Shown here in pieces: positions 25,355 through 34,446 of a DNA stretch of 64,000 nucleotides; position 1 is the first letter of the stretch, and the number at the start of each line of letters is the position of its first letter. A program made the position numbers and the translations under genes. The stretch is from Chthoniobacterales bacterium (GTDB lineage Bacteria > Verrucomicrobiota > Verrucomicrobiia > Chthoniobacterales > UBA10450). The stretch is from assembly GCA_013815325.1 (NCBI GenBank), contig JACDGM010000002.1:28556-92555 (forward strand). The letters are read 5' to 3'. The notes under the pieces were generated by a model. The model made no database searches. It was not told the origin of the DNA and saw only the letters and a list, made by a program, of their open reading frames with translations.

Positions 25355-27094
25355 TCAGTTTCTTGGAACGCGAAACACGTTCGGCTGCAATTCCGTTGTG
25401 ATCGGGGTATTGCGTCGGATGATGTTCGCGAGCGTTGTCGCCTCGAGAGATTGTACCGTTGCCGCATCGAGATACGATTGGTACCAGAACCGGTCGCCGT
25501 CGCGAAGACGTTCGAATTGATCTTTGAGTATGGTGAAGATTGTTTCGCCAACCATCTTGCCGGTCATGTGCTTTTCCGCCAGCGCACCCACCCAAATATC
25601 GATGTCGTCCGGCGTAGCGTAGGCGGAAGCCAGTTTGGCCTGCAAGCTCGTATCGCGCGTTATTTGTCTAAAGCTCGTAATGGGCGCCAGACCATAAGCG
25701 ATACGGACCTGATTATAGCGGGGCAGCCCGTGATCGCGCCCGCGTTGCATGTTGAGTGCTGCCAAGTCAAAGCCGCTAGCAGGACCGAAAAGGAAATTTC
25801 GCATCTCATCTACGATAAAGGCGTCGACCTGCTGTGCCGGCTGCTTGGCCAATCCACGCAGATAGGGCTCAATGCCAGGTCCCGTGATAGTGGACGGGCT
25901 GAAATGCGTATCGTGCAGATTAAGGTCGCCAATGGATACGCCATTCGCATCAAATCGGAGCAGTTGTTCCGATAGCATGGTATGCCCCACCCGGAATGCC
26001 GCCGTCGAAAACTCGTTTGCGATACCGGGATCAACATCTGGATTGTATCCAGCGTAGGGAGTGAGCGCATTCGCGCCGAGCAGAAGAGGAATAAAGTCGC
26101 GATACGTGATGACCTCAATTTCCGCGCCAACCATCGCGCGCGCCCGGAAGTAAATCCCATCATCATCCAGAGTCGGGTCGGCATTTTTGAAGCTATCGGC
26201 CCAGAAATTGTGTTCGCGCATGAACAGCGTTTGAAGAACCGTAAGCCCCGTGGTTTCATTAGCCCGGACGTCGCCTGTCAGGAAAAAGGCGGACGTGGTG
26301 TCCGGCTGGTTGTCGAAGCCGTTTAAATTGAAAGGCAGCAGGTTGTTGGCGCTGCTTTTTAATTTGCCGCTGCCATCGAGCATTCGTAGCTCCTGCGCGC
26401 GTGCTTCGTCCGACCCGTAAACCTGAGACGCGTCGATATAGGCCGTGTTTACGTTAACCTGTTGCCGCACGTTATTCACAAGCACGAAAAGTGACCGCTT
26501 AAAGCCAAGGCTCTTGGTGCCGGTGCCGGTGGGATCGAAGACGGGATCGCCTAGCGGCACAGGGATGACAAAGTTTTGGGCGGGAGTGGCCACAGGCGTA
26601 AGACTCATGTCGTGGTCGAGGAATTGGCCCCACTGCCACAGATAATCGGAAGCGTTTTTCGTGTTGGGAATCGGTGCTGCCTGTGCGACCACAAGATTGC
26701 TGATCTCGCGCGGGCTTTTCTGACCCACGCCACCTGGCGTGCCAACTCCGTCAGCGTAACCGACCGGGCTAATGCGCAAAAGAGGGATATCAGCGGCGCC
26801 GCGCAGCAGGTCGGTCTCGTTGTTGCCCGACCCATCGATCGAACGAAATTCACTCGGAAATACTGCCGGCCCGTTAAAAAACGGGAAGAGCGTAGATCGT
26901 TCTGAATGCCTCAACTCAGATAGCCCCATTGCCGTATGAAAGGCGTCAAAGGCTGCGGCTGACTGGGGGGTTACCCCGAGGTTGTCGTCGGCTCGTAATG
27001 GAGGGTGGAAGGGTTCCTGCGCAGCGACCGGGGCGGAGGCACAAACACAGAAGAGGAGGGAACAAGTGAGATGTATTTTGATGGGGATTTTCAT
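25355..27094 (-). CDS. Secreted animal-type haem peroxidase
   Basis: Peroxidase-cyclooxygenase superfamily member. A signal peptide (residues 1-25, ending VAAQ) is followed by the catalytic domain with distal His161 in WGQFLDHDMS, the catalytic Arg in LFMREHNFW (Arg293), a Ca2+-site-like DASQVYGSD and proximal His371 in FRVGHTML. The late LNMQRGRDHGLPRYN block is also typical. All haem-pocket residues are present, so an active H2O2-dependent oxidase is expected. Length 579 is normal for bacterial members. It lies in the octamer-poor island next to an ECF sigma system; the sequence looks less GC-rich than the flanks. Confidence 0.92.
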   Translation of the reverse strand: MKIPIKIHLTCSLLFCVCASAPVAAQEPFHPPLRADDNLGVTPQSAAAFDAFHTAMGLSELRHSERSTLFPFFNGPAVFPSEFRSIDGSGNNETDLLRGAADIPLLRISPVGYADGVGTPGGVGQKSPREISNLVVAQAAPIPNTKNASDYLWQWGQFLDHDMSLTPVATPAQNFVIPVPLGDPVFDPTGTGTKSLGFKRSLFVLVNNVRQQVNVNTAYIDASQVYGSDEARAQELRMLDGSGKLKSSANNLLPFNLNGFDNQPDTTSAFFLTGDVRANETTGLTVLQTLFMREHNFWADSFKNADPTLDDDGIYFRARAMVGAEIEVITYRDFIPLLLGANALTPYAGYNPDVDPGIANEFSTAAFRVGHTMLSEQLLRFDANGVSIGDLNLHDTHFSPSTITGPGIEPYLRGLAKQPAQQVDAFIVDEMRNFLFGPASGFDLAALNMQRGRDHGLPRYNQVRIAYGLAPITSFRQITRDTSLQAKLASAYATPDDIDIWVGALAEKHMTGKMVGETIFTILKDQFERLRDGDRFWYQSYLDAATVQSLEATTLANIIRRNTPITTELQPNVFRVPRN

Positions 27095-27252
27095 GGGGTT
27101 TTCAGTTGAGCGTCTCTGATCGCGAACAAGCTGGTCAATAAGATTCTAGCCCTGTCGATTCATGAGGATTTTCCCTAGAGACGGGCTGTCCAATTTCGGT
27201 CGAATTTGGCGCGCCATCTGCTGCCATTAACAGCGGTCTTACAAAATCGCAG

Positions 27253-28260
27253 ATGAAACAACCGCCTCTAACAACACAGATTCTCCGAACTTTGATCGTA
27301 GCCGCTCTCCTAAGCGTGACGTCGCTTGCCTTAGCAAAGCCTTTCCCAGCAGGCATTATCCGACTCTTCAGCACAGGTGTGGCGAAGCCGGCTAACAGCC
27401 CGTCGTGGTTCAACGCCAACCTGGACGGCATGCGCCTCAGACCGGCCTGGCGCGATGTGCAGACGGGACCCGAAACTTATGACTGGAGTGCGATTGACAC
27501 GATCCTGGGTTTGGGCGCCCAGTACGGCAAGACGATCGGGTTGTCGGTTGGGGCTGGAGTGAATTCTCCGCAATGGTTGTACGATGCTGGCGCGATCAAA
27601 TATAGCTTGCAGGACCGCTCCGATCTCTCCATGCCGATCCCGTGGGACCCTACTTTTCAAACGAACTGGCTCGCGTTCATTCGCACAATGGGTGCCCGCT
27701 ACGATGGGAACCCAGCCCTCGGGTATGTTGTGATTTCTGGACTAGGACAAAACGTTGAGACGTATCTCTCCAAAACTGTCGCGGACGACGCTGCGCTGAC
27801 TGCGATGGGCGGAACGACTGCTTGGGTGGCCGCGGCCGAGGAAATTATCTCCACGTACGCGGAGGCATTCCCGACCACACCATTCTTTATCACCGCCGCA
27901 CGACCATTTACCCCTGTCGAGGCAATATCAGCTTTGCAGCAGGTGATCGATTGGGGAGTAGCTACTTATCCAGGGAGATTTGGGATAATGAATGCAACAT
28001 TGAACGCACACTCCTCGACAGGTTACTATCCGAATTTGGCTCTTTATACCTATAGAGGTACTCAGCCAGTGGGGCTCCAAATGCTGTGCTCGTCTATCTC
28101 GGACCCCGTTCGGCTTGGTGGCACACTGAATCTAGCTCTACTGCAGGGTGTAGGATTGGGCGCCGAGTTTGTTGAGGTGTACCAAAACGACGCTGATTCA
28201 CCAGGCAACCAGACTGTTCTGGCGGGTAATGGGGCTGCGCTGGAGGCAAATCTCCCTTAG
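27253..28260 (+). CDS. Secreted glycoside-hydrolase-like TIM-barrel protein
   Basis: Signal peptide (residues 1-29, ending ALA), then segments typical of a beta-galactosidase-type (GH42-like) TIM barrel: DGMRLRPAWRDVQTGPETYDWSAIDTILGLGAQYGKTIGLSVGAG, WDPTFQTNWLAFIRTMGARYDG and GYVVISGLGQNVE. The usual acid/base Glu cannot be placed with certainty: the expected NEP-like position reads SGLGQNVE. It may therefore be a divergent or inactive glycosidase. It is transcribed away from the peroxidase gene. Family assignment is tentative. Confidence 0.6.
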   Translation: MKQPPLTTQILRTLIVAALLSVTSLALAKPFPAGIIRLFSTGVAKPANSPSWFNANLDGMRLRPAWRDVQTGPETYDWSAIDTILGLGAQYGKTIGLSVGAGVNSPQWLYDAGAIKYSLQDRSDLSMPIPWDPTFQTNWLAFIRTMGARYDGNPALGYVVISGLGQNVETYLSKTVADDAALTAMGGTTAWVAAAEEIISTYAEAFPTTPFFITAARPFTPVEAISALQQVIDWGVATYPGRFGIMNATLNAHSSTGYYPNLALYTYRGTQPVGLQMLCSSISDPVRLGGTLNLALLQGVGLGAEFVEVYQNDADSPGNQTVLAGNGAALEANLP

Positions 28261-28544
28261 TGAGCGCCTTTTGCTCGTTAGTCGTATTGTTGACGGCTGG
28301 TCGAACTGCTGGAGAGCGCACCCTGACCGCTAGCGGTGGGAAGAGAGGGAGACTGGAGGCAAGAGCCTTCGCGTCTTGGCCCACTCATCCTTGATGCGTT
28401 TCTGCGGCTCGATCCCAGCCGACCGCTTGCGCCGACACTGTGTGAGCGTTGTTGCCCATACTCCAACGCGCCTCTTGAGCAATTTCGCCAGAACACTTAC
28501 GGCGCAGGCCCGCGGTGACGAGCTTGTTAAGGTCCCGGCGGCCA
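28261..28544. other. Convergent intergenic region
   Basis: About 280 bases between two convergent genes. The small ORFs listed are incidental. A near-octamer GCTCGTTAGTCG at 28274 differs from the consensus in its last base. No clear terminator seen. Confidence 0.4.
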
Positions 28545-29297
28545 TCAGGAGCTGCTAAGGTATTTCTCTAGCTTTGCGCGATTGCCCTCGACCGTCATCA
28601 GATAGGCTTGGTCACCTTCCACCCAGGTAGCAGTCATCCACTCTCCGACGGCCTGGTAGCGCAGAGCTTTGTCACTCTCGCGCAAGTGCGATAAAGCCGC
28701 GCGACGGATGACAAAAAGGTGGATGAGCTCGCCCTGTTCGCGTCCGAAACAAATCAGCGTCACGTCCTGGCCACGAAATCGCAAAGTGCGACAACCGAGC
28801 GGATGCTGCATCTGTTGGAGCTTCTGCGGAAGGTCCAGGCGCGAGGGGGCGCCAGCCTTTTTAAGAAAGGCAGTAATGCGCGAAAGTTGCGGCGTCTCCA
28901 TCTCGAGCACGGGATCAATCCTGATGAAGCTCACCATCTCATCGCGATAATCTCCGAGGGATACGGCCGGTTGGAAGGGGCCCTGCCATGAGCTGAAGTA
29001 AACTGTCAGGACGACGATGGCGGCCGCGACGAGTGTGAGTTTACGAGTCCATCGTGCAGAGGAGGGAATCACCGGCCGCGGCAGATTGAGCAGGCGCGCC
29101 TTGAGACCGGCCGGCGCCGGCGCGCTCTGGAGTTTTAGCCCGATGACTCGATCTAACTCATCTTCTTCGACTGCGCCTGGCGCGAAAGATGGTTCCGTTT
29201 CACTTAGTTTCCCGGCCCCCGCGGGATGCGCGTCGTGCACGCCCGAGTCACCGGGGCGATAGATTCTTAAGGTTGAGTAGTTAGCTCCCTTATCCAT
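28545..29297 (-). CDS. Putative membrane anti-sigma factor
   Basis: A 250-residue protein with a cytoplasmic N-terminal region (about residues 1-85), one membrane helix (LTLVAAAIVVLTVYFS, about 88-103) and an extracytoplasmic domain (residues 104-250; SFIRIDPVLEMETPQ ... GCRTLRFRGQDVTLICFGREQGELIHLFVI). It overlaps the ECF sigma gene upstream by 8 bases, the usual arrangement for a sigma and its cognate anti-sigma. No zinc-binding HxxxCxxC motif is visible, so it would be a non-ZAS type. Function is inferred from context. Confidence 0.7.
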   Translation of the reverse strand: MDKGANYSTLRIYRPGDSGVHDAHPAGAGKLSETEPSFAPGAVEEDELDRVIGLKLQSAPAPAGLKARLLNLPRPVIPSSARWTRKLTLVAAAIVVLTVYFSSWQGPFQPAVSLGDYRDEMVSFIRIDPVLEMETPQLSRITAFLKKAGAPSRLDLPQKLQQMQHPLGCRTLRFRGQDVTLICFGREQGELIHLFVIRRAALSHLRESDKALRYQAVGEWMTATWVEGDQAYLMTVEGNRAKLEKYLSSS

Positions 29298-29820
29298 GAC
29301 TTTTACTGATTTTGGGAAGGTCCTCGACAGCGTTGATCTTAATAAGACGCGCGCGTAACTCCGCCCGCCCTCGATGGATCCGGGACATCACCGTGCCGAT
29401 GGGGATTCCCAAGATCACGGCGATCTCACGATACGAATGTTGCTTTAGGTAAAACAGAGTGACCGGAGCACGGTAATGATCAGCCAGGGCATGCAATGCC
29501 TCTTGCACGGTGCTGGCATCGAGGGCATCCGCGGCGGAGGATGAGACGTGCGCTGGGGCGACGAAGAGCGAGTCTGCTTCCACCTCGACAAAACGGGCAG
29601 CCTCCCGCTTCATCGAGAGAAATTTGCGATATAGAGTGGTGAAGAGCCAGGTCTTCACCTTCAACGGATCGCGTAACTGATGGCCTTTTGACGCCCAAGT
29701 ATAGAACGTGTGCTGCGTGAGATCCGCTGCTTCGGATGGCTGCCGACTTAACGACAAGCCGAAGCGATAAAGCGGCATGTAAAATTCCGTAACCAACGTT
29801 TCGAAATCAATCTCGGCCAC
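29290..29820 (-). CDS. ECF-type RNA polymerase sigma factor
   Basis: Region 2 spans residues about 5-75 (FYMPLYRFGLSLSRQPSEAADLTQHTFYTWA, VKTWLFTTLYRKFLSM) and region 4 about 108-160 (ALADHYRAPVTLFYLKQHSYREIAVILGIPIGTVMSRIHRGRAELR) with the helix-turn-helix. Length 176 is normal. It is followed by an overlapping anti-sigma gene and flanked by peroxidase, lactonase-like and DUF4331 genes, which may be its regulon. It probably directs their transcription under an envelope or oxidative signal; this is inference from position. Confidence 0.9.
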   Translation of the reverse strand: MAEIDFETLVTEFYMPLYRFGLSLSRQPSEAADLTQHTFYTWASKGHQLRDPLKVKTWLFTTLYRKFLSMKREAARFVEVEADSLFVAPAHVSSSAADALDASTVQEALHALADHYRAPVTLFYLKQHSYREIAVILGIPIGTVMSRIHRGRAELRARLIKINAVEDLPKISKSHG

Positions 29821-29893
29821 AACCCATCACTACAAAACTGACGGACCCGAAGCAAGCAAAAAGTCCGACCAGGAGAAAGAACTGAACAGAACC

Positions 29894-31120
29894 CTAGTAG
29901 GCGGCGAGACCCGAGGCGCCATCGGCGACAGGAAGAGCCTTCCCAACACCAAAGATGCCGAGGGAGATCAGGCTTCCGTCCGGTTCGACCCGGAAAGCGG
30001 CCACGCCGCCGGTTCCGCGAAGAAGGTTATAGAGATACCTACTATGCGTGCTAAAAGCCAGGTCCGTCGGCTGGCTGTCTATTCCGGAAAAGGCCGCAGC
30101 TCCTCTTATGAGCGTGACGCTTCCATTAGCGTCGAGCTGATAGCTGGAAATCGTGCCGCTGGCGAAGTTTGCCGTAAAAGCATACTTCTGATCGTCCGTG
30201 ATCACGATCCAGCAACCATCTTCCTGCCCATTTTTCTCTGATCCGGTGATGACAGAGAGCGCGCCACTCGGTTGATCCAAGTTGTAGGAAGAAACTCCGG
30301 CGTTGTTCGGGATTGGCAGCCCGGATTCGACCACTAACAGACGACCATCGTTGCGGAATGCTTCTGAGAAAGGTCGCCGGCCGAACGACGGATTTTGGAT
30401 AGGATTGCTAACCAGTCCATCCGAGCTGACTTTAAAGACATCAAGGATGCTGCCCACTTTCCCTGTGACCACGATGGTCTGGCCATCCGGACTGAATTTT
30501 ACATCGCCAGGGACGGCGATCGGCGAGCTTAGCGCCTTGAACGAGTCTGGGATCGCCCTAAGCGTGCCGTCGGCCCGAACTGTGAATCCGGTGATCCCGT
30601 TGCCAGCGACTGAACCATCAAGCACATAGGCCAGGTCTCCCGAGAGAGCTATGCTTAGTGGTTGATCTCCGGCGTAAACGCGTTGAAGCAAAGTCAACCT
30701 GTCCGCATTGACGGCGAAAACAGTCACGTTATCGCTGCCGGGATTACAGGCATAGAGGAAGCGATGATCCGTACTAAGGGTCAAGCCATCCTGCGTATCG
30801 AAATCTACTCCGATACCACTGCCTCCCGTCGAGTAACGGTTCGTCTGCCTAAGAGTGCCATCGGCCTCCCGTCTGAAGGCGACCACTTCGTTGTTCCGTG
30901 CTCTGTTTGTCATCGCAAAAACCGCTCCTCCGCCATTGGTATTCCCGTTTGCGCCTGCCGAATCGGGCGCCTGAGCCTGAGTGTCTTGAGTCATACTGGC
31001 AATCGCAAGAAGGATAGCCATGGTCACACGACACAAATTTTTATAAGAGGAGAGAATATCTTCCTGTGTTTTTTCTTTCTTTGAATTTGTTTTCAGTTGG
31101 TTCATGCCGGTGCGAAGCAA
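29894..31120 (-). CDS. Secreted lactonase-like seven-bladed beta-propeller
   Basis: After a rather long N-terminus (residues 1-50; an internal Met in VTMAILLAIASM could be the true start of the signal peptide) come repeated blades such as LTLSTDHRFLYACNPGSDNVTVFAVN, VKFSPDGQTIVVTGK and FSTHSRYLYNLL. This is the YbhE-like lactonase_2 fold. Enzymatic activity is uncertain, since many relatives are merely propellers. It is in the peroxidase/ECF island and lacks octamers. Confidence 0.8.
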   Translation of the reverse strand: MLRTGMNQLKTNSKKEKTQEDILSSYKNLCRVTMAILLAIASMTQDTQAQAPDSAGANGNTNGGGAVFAMTNRARNNEVVAFRREADGTLRQTNRYSTGGSGIGVDFDTQDGLTLSTDHRFLYACNPGSDNVTVFAVNADRLTLLQRVYAGDQPLSIALSGDLAYVLDGSVAGNGITGFTVRADGTLRAIPDSFKALSSPIAVPGDVKFSPDGQTIVVTGKVGSILDVFKVSSDGLVSNPIQNPSFGRRPFSEAFRNDGRLLVVESGLPIPNNAGVSSYNLDQPSGALSVITGSEKNGQEDGCWIVITDDQKYAFTANFASGTISSYQLDANGSVTLIRGAAAFSGIDSQPTDLAFSTHSRYLYNLLRGTGGVAAFRVEPDGSLISLGIFGVGKALPVADGASGLAAY

Positions 31121-31275
31121 AGAGGGGCATCTTTATTCCAGGAAACTCGCGTCTCGCGGATGTAACAGTTTTCCCGCGGAAATCTCGAAGCGTTCTTCTG
31201 CAAAAAGAAAATCCGCGCCGCGGGCTATACCCAGCGACGCAGAATTCCTCGTCTAGTTTTCGCGGTGTGTAACGT

Positions 31276-32538
31276 TTACTGCCGCGTGTGATCGTCCGGT
31301 TCGTGGCCCGGAGGGAAGGGCTGCGTCGGATCGTGAACGAACGGAAAGACGTTGCGGAAGCGTACTTCGTTTGCATCAACATAGTCAGTCGTTGGCACAT
31401 CGTTGTGGATAAGGGTGAAGGTCGCGTCGACAACATCATCTACCAGCCTGCGGCCGCCCAGATTGCCAAAGCCGCCCCCGGGATTGGTCCCGCCCTGCGG
31501 TCCGGAATTCGGCACATTCAGGTCGAGGCGAAGGATGTCGCCCTTAACTTGGACCATGTTTAGAATTTGGGTTACATGGGCCGGGTCGGTTCCGAAGTTT
31601 TGCAGGTCAACGATCAAGTCGCCGCGGAACACTCCACGCGCGTCAGCCTGCGTCGTAGCGCCATTGTATTCGTTTTTGCGCGGCGCGGGAATGAGTACGT
31701 TATTAACGAGCGGATTACCCTGCCGATCGACGTTCACAAACCCACCTTGACCGGTGTATGCACCGTCTTCGATCTTCTGATTGGTGCGCCGCTGGGTGAC
31801 CGCGTTGATTCCAATCACACTGGTATTCGCCCCGCGCAGGAAACTCGCTGGAATGCTCACCACGGTAGCCATGGTGTTGAAGCCGGCATAGGTATCCCGT
31901 CCGCGGCGGAAGCCGAGAAGGAAGAAATCGGGATGGCCGGGATTCATCAAGGACGATGCGACCAGATTATTCGCGCCGGTGTCGTCGAGAAAGAAGGGAT
32001 CATCGGAGGCACCGCCAAAGAACTTCGCGCCGGTGTTGGGATCGGTAGTGACCACCGGATTTGGTGGCGGAACCGGCCGGGGCACCTGGGTCGCGATGGT
32101 AGTCGGCCCAGTGAAGCCAAGTATCACCTGCTTGTTCAAATCCGTCAGCTTGATGGTTGCCGTCTGGTTGGTGAGACGGCCCAGCCCCGGAGAGTAAGTC
32201 ACATCGACGAAGAGGTCCGGTCTGGCGTCTCCTGTATTTTCAATTTCAAAACGGTAGCGAATGTTGGAATCGAAGATCACCATCCCGAAATGTTCGCCCG
32301 AGACAATAAAGCCCTGCGTGCTCAGGACGAGAATGACTTGCGAGTTGTCGTTAGGATCGAGGAAGGCCCACAGATCGGCAATATCAGCGCCGCGGTCCTG
32401 TGCGATCGTGGGTGAATCGATGTGATCGGAGGCCTGCAGCCGCGCGGGCCCAGAGAGCGCGAGCGCGAGGAAGGCGCAAGCGCCGAGAAGATTGGGATAT
32501 TTAGACCGCGAGGTGCGAATTACATTTTCATGTTGCAT
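31276..32538 (-). CDS. DUF4331 secreted protein
   Basis: Signal peptide (residues about 12-36, ending LQA) followed by the DUF4331 hallmark SDHIDSPTIAQDRGADIADLWAFLDPNDNSQVILVLS. A large beta-rich body follows, with a second conserved stretch ending VDDVVDATFTLI. Family members occur near ECF sigma/anti-sigma genes and secreted redox enzymes; the function is unknown. The only octamer in the island (32348) encodes DPND inside the conserved signature, so it may be coincidental. Start at 32538 is supported by the signal peptide. Confidence 0.88.
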   Translation of the reverse strand: MQHENVIRTSRSKYPNLLGACAFLALALSGPARLQASDHIDSPTIAQDRGADIADLWAFLDPNDNSQVILVLSTQGFIVSGEHFGMVIFDSNIRYRFEIENTGDARPDLFVDVTYSPGLGRLTNQTATIKLTDLNKQVILGFTGPTTIATQVPRPVPPPNPVVTTDPNTGAKFFGGASDDPFFLDDTGANNLVASSLMNPGHPDFFLLGFRRGRDTYAGFNTMATVVSIPASFLRGANTSVIGINAVTQRRTNQKIEDGAYTGQGGFVNVDRQGNPLVNNVLIPAPRKNEYNGATTQADARGVFRGDLIVDLQNFGTDPAHVTQILNMVQVKGDILRLDLNVPNSGPQGGTNPGGGFGNLGGRRLVDDVVDATFTLIHNDVPTTDYVDANEVRFRNVFPFVHDPTQPFPPGHEPDDHTRQ

Positions 32539-32802
32539 AAGCTGGCTTTTTCTTTGGGTTTCTAAGTTGCGAGTTCCCGAGTTCGAGTCCGCGCCTGTAA
32601 ATTTATTCCCACTTTGTTCAGGAATGAATCAGCAGGCGCCTCGTTGCGGCAATCGCGGCCTTGGGCTTTTTGCGGGTGCCTATGTTTTCGCAGACGCCGT
32701 TTTCGTTTCCAACTCAACTTTGGCAGCCCTCCTCGACCTAAGTTTGATTCCTGTGAGGCCCGATGCAGCTGTGGGTGCCCACGACCTATGGGGCACTAGG
32801 GT
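32539..32802. other. Intergenic region upstream of the DUF4331 gene
   Basis: No protein-like frame. ORFs at 32492-32821 and 32614-32799 have no recognisable pattern. It would contain the promoter of the DUF4331 gene, but I cannot place -35/-10 elements with confidence. Confidence 0.4.
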
Positions 32803-33107
32803 AAGCCGCGACCGGGAGTAACTATCAAACTCTGATCGAACATTGGAATGGCCGGCGCTGGACCTTTGTACCGAGCTCTCCACTGGAACGGTGCGTGTGG
32901 AGCAGTGTCACGAGATCGAATGTGGAGAAGGCCGTTCTCTATGCGGTGGATGGAGTGGCATCGAACGAGATCCGGCGGTCGGTATTAATTCAGGCGAACG
33001 AGCGCACGTTTACCTGCATCGGGATGGGATACCTGCAGTGTGATTCCCAGCCTAACGACAGCTCGGAGGATAACTTTCCTCTTTGCGGTCCCGGCGGTCG
33101 GGTGTAG
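32803..33107 (+). pseudogene. Remnant of a LIEHWNG-repeat propeller protein
   Basis: Immediately after an in-frame TAA, the plus strand reads SNYQTLIEHWNGRRWTFVPS, a very good match to the Kelch-like repeat (NYQTLIEHWNGTSWSVVPSP) of secreted propeller proteins. It then continues in frame through WSSVTRSNVEKAVLYAVDG to a TAG at 33105. No start codon or further repeats are visible upstream, so only a fragment survives. An octamer at 33051 lies in the frame (PND). Confidence 0.6.
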
Positions 33108-33230
33108 CGCGGTGTCTCTGACGCGCGAAGATGAAATGCAGGCCCTGCGTGCGAGCACGCGCATTTGCCCGGCGCCGATGGCATATTTCCTCCGCCTCAC
33201 CGGCGGCTACGCCTAACGCGTTCCTCTGCC

Positions 33231-34118
33231 TCAGTACGGATTCGCGGCCATTCCGCGCGACGCCCGCACTTCGATTTGTCCCTCGCTCACACGGACCTCA
33301 AAGCAGGGCTGCGCATAGGTAGCAGGCCCGGCGAGAATGCTGCCGTCCCCGATCGCAAACGTCGAGCCATGCCACGGACAAGTCACCGCCTGCCCATCGA
33401 ACTCGCCTTCGGAGAGAGGCCCACCCAGATGGGAGCATTTTTCCGCCATGGCAAAAATCCGGCGGCCGCGCCTAACGAGAAATAGAGGAACACCGTCGGC
33501 CTCCGCCTTGACCATTTTGTTATCGGGCAGCTCTGACTCTTTCATCACCGGCACGAATCTTTCCGGCAGTGCCTCCGGCGCGTGATTGACGCCGATCCGC
33601 TCATTAAAAACCAGATGCCCGCCCAGGTACGCCCCCACCATGGAGAGAGTATAGCCGGCAAAGCCTGTCGTTAGGCCGGCACGCCGGCAGCCGTTCCGCC
33701 GCTGCCACCAAGAGCCGAGATAACAGGCGGTCGCGGCGATGTTTGTGATGGCGTGGAGCGCGCCCACGCGGCGCGGTTTATCAGAGGTGTGATTCCAATC
33801 ATTGAGACCGGTGAACGCCGCCCCCGCCGCCCCGATCAAGCCGATTCCGACCGCCACGTCGGCGCCGCGGGCAAGGCTTTTGTCGCCCGTGGAAAGCTCG
33901 TAAAGATCGAATGCCGCCGCTGCTGTCCACGCGCCCAGCGGCACGTCGGTGATGACAGGATGTAACGGATGCCCAAGCCAGGTGCCGTGGAGAAAATTCC
34001 GCACCTTCTGGCCCAGCGGAACATCCTTGAGAAAGAGAACATCGGCGACCGCGCCAAGCACTCTCTCCACCGGGCCGAGCCAATTCTGCCGACTGACTAA
34101 ATCTCCGAGCTTATCCAT
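33231..34118 (-). CDS. DUF2231 membrane domain fused to a Rieske [2Fe-2S] domain
   Basis: The N-terminal part (residues about 25-170 from Met 34118) is a DUF2231-type membrane domain with four helices (WLGHPLHPVITDVPLGAWTAAAAFD, GIGLIGAAGAAFTGLNDW, TAGYTLSMVGAYLGGHLVF-like segments). The C-terminal part is a Rieske ferredoxin with CSHLGGPL and CPWHGSTF supplying both Cys-x-His and Cys-x-x-His ligand pairs. It likely passes electrons at the membrane. ATG 34118 (MDKLGDLVS) is chosen over the track start at 34250, which would add a non-family leader. Two octamers lie inside. Confidence 0.88.
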   Translation of the reverse strand: MDKLGDLVSRQNWLGPVERVLGAVADVLFLKDVPLGQKVRNFLHGTWLGHPLHPVITDVPLGAWTAAAAFDLYELSTGDKSLARGADVAVGIGLIGAAGAAFTGLNDWNHTSDKPRRVGALHAITNIAATACYLGSWWQRRNGCRRAGLTTGFAGYTLSMVGAYLGGHLVFNERIGVNHAPEALPERFVPVMKESELPDNKMVKAEADGVPLFLVRRGRRIFAMAEKCSHLGGPLSEGEFDGQAVTCPWHGSTFAIGDGSILAGPATYAQPCFEVRVSEGQIEVRASRGMAANPY

Positions 34119-34200
34119 GCTAGTGAATCGCAAGCCGTCGAGTCGGTGGCTCCCGCGAATGGCAAGTCCGGCCGCGCGGGCGGGAACGATTCTTCCTGCA

Positions 34201-34446
34201 ATGAATGCCGATGAAGTTCCGCCAGGTACCCCGCCGCCCGCCGCTCTCAATCCAGAGAAAGATCCTGATCAATGGACGACCGGCAATGAAGTCATGACCG
34301 GACCGCAGCGTTCCTATCTGCAAACCCTTTGCCGCGAAGCGGGCGAGGAATTTGATCCCAGACTAACGAAAGCGCAGGCGTCAAAAAAAATCGACGAGCT
34401 GCGCCAGAAGACCGGTCGGGGCGAAGGCGGGCCGGCAGAGAACTAA
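34201..34446 (+). CDS. DUF3072 small protein
   Basis: An 81-residue protein. The DUF3072 core MTGPQRSYLQTLCREAGEEFDPRLTKAQASKKIDELRQKTG fills residues 33-73, after a Pro-rich lead. ATG 34201 (MNADEVPP) is chosen since the longer track ORF overlaps the divergent Rieske gene. Family function unknown; it is often a lone soluble helical protein. Confidence 0.85.
   Translation: MNADEVPPGTPPPAALNPEKDPDQWTTGNEVMTGPQRSYLQTLCREAGEEFDPRLTKAQASKKIDELRQKTGRGEGGPAEN

Noticed and set aside
32348-32355. Octamer inside the DUF4331 gene as evidence that the island is native
   Set aside because: It encodes DPND in a conserved signature, so one copy is explained by protein sequence and is within chance expectation.
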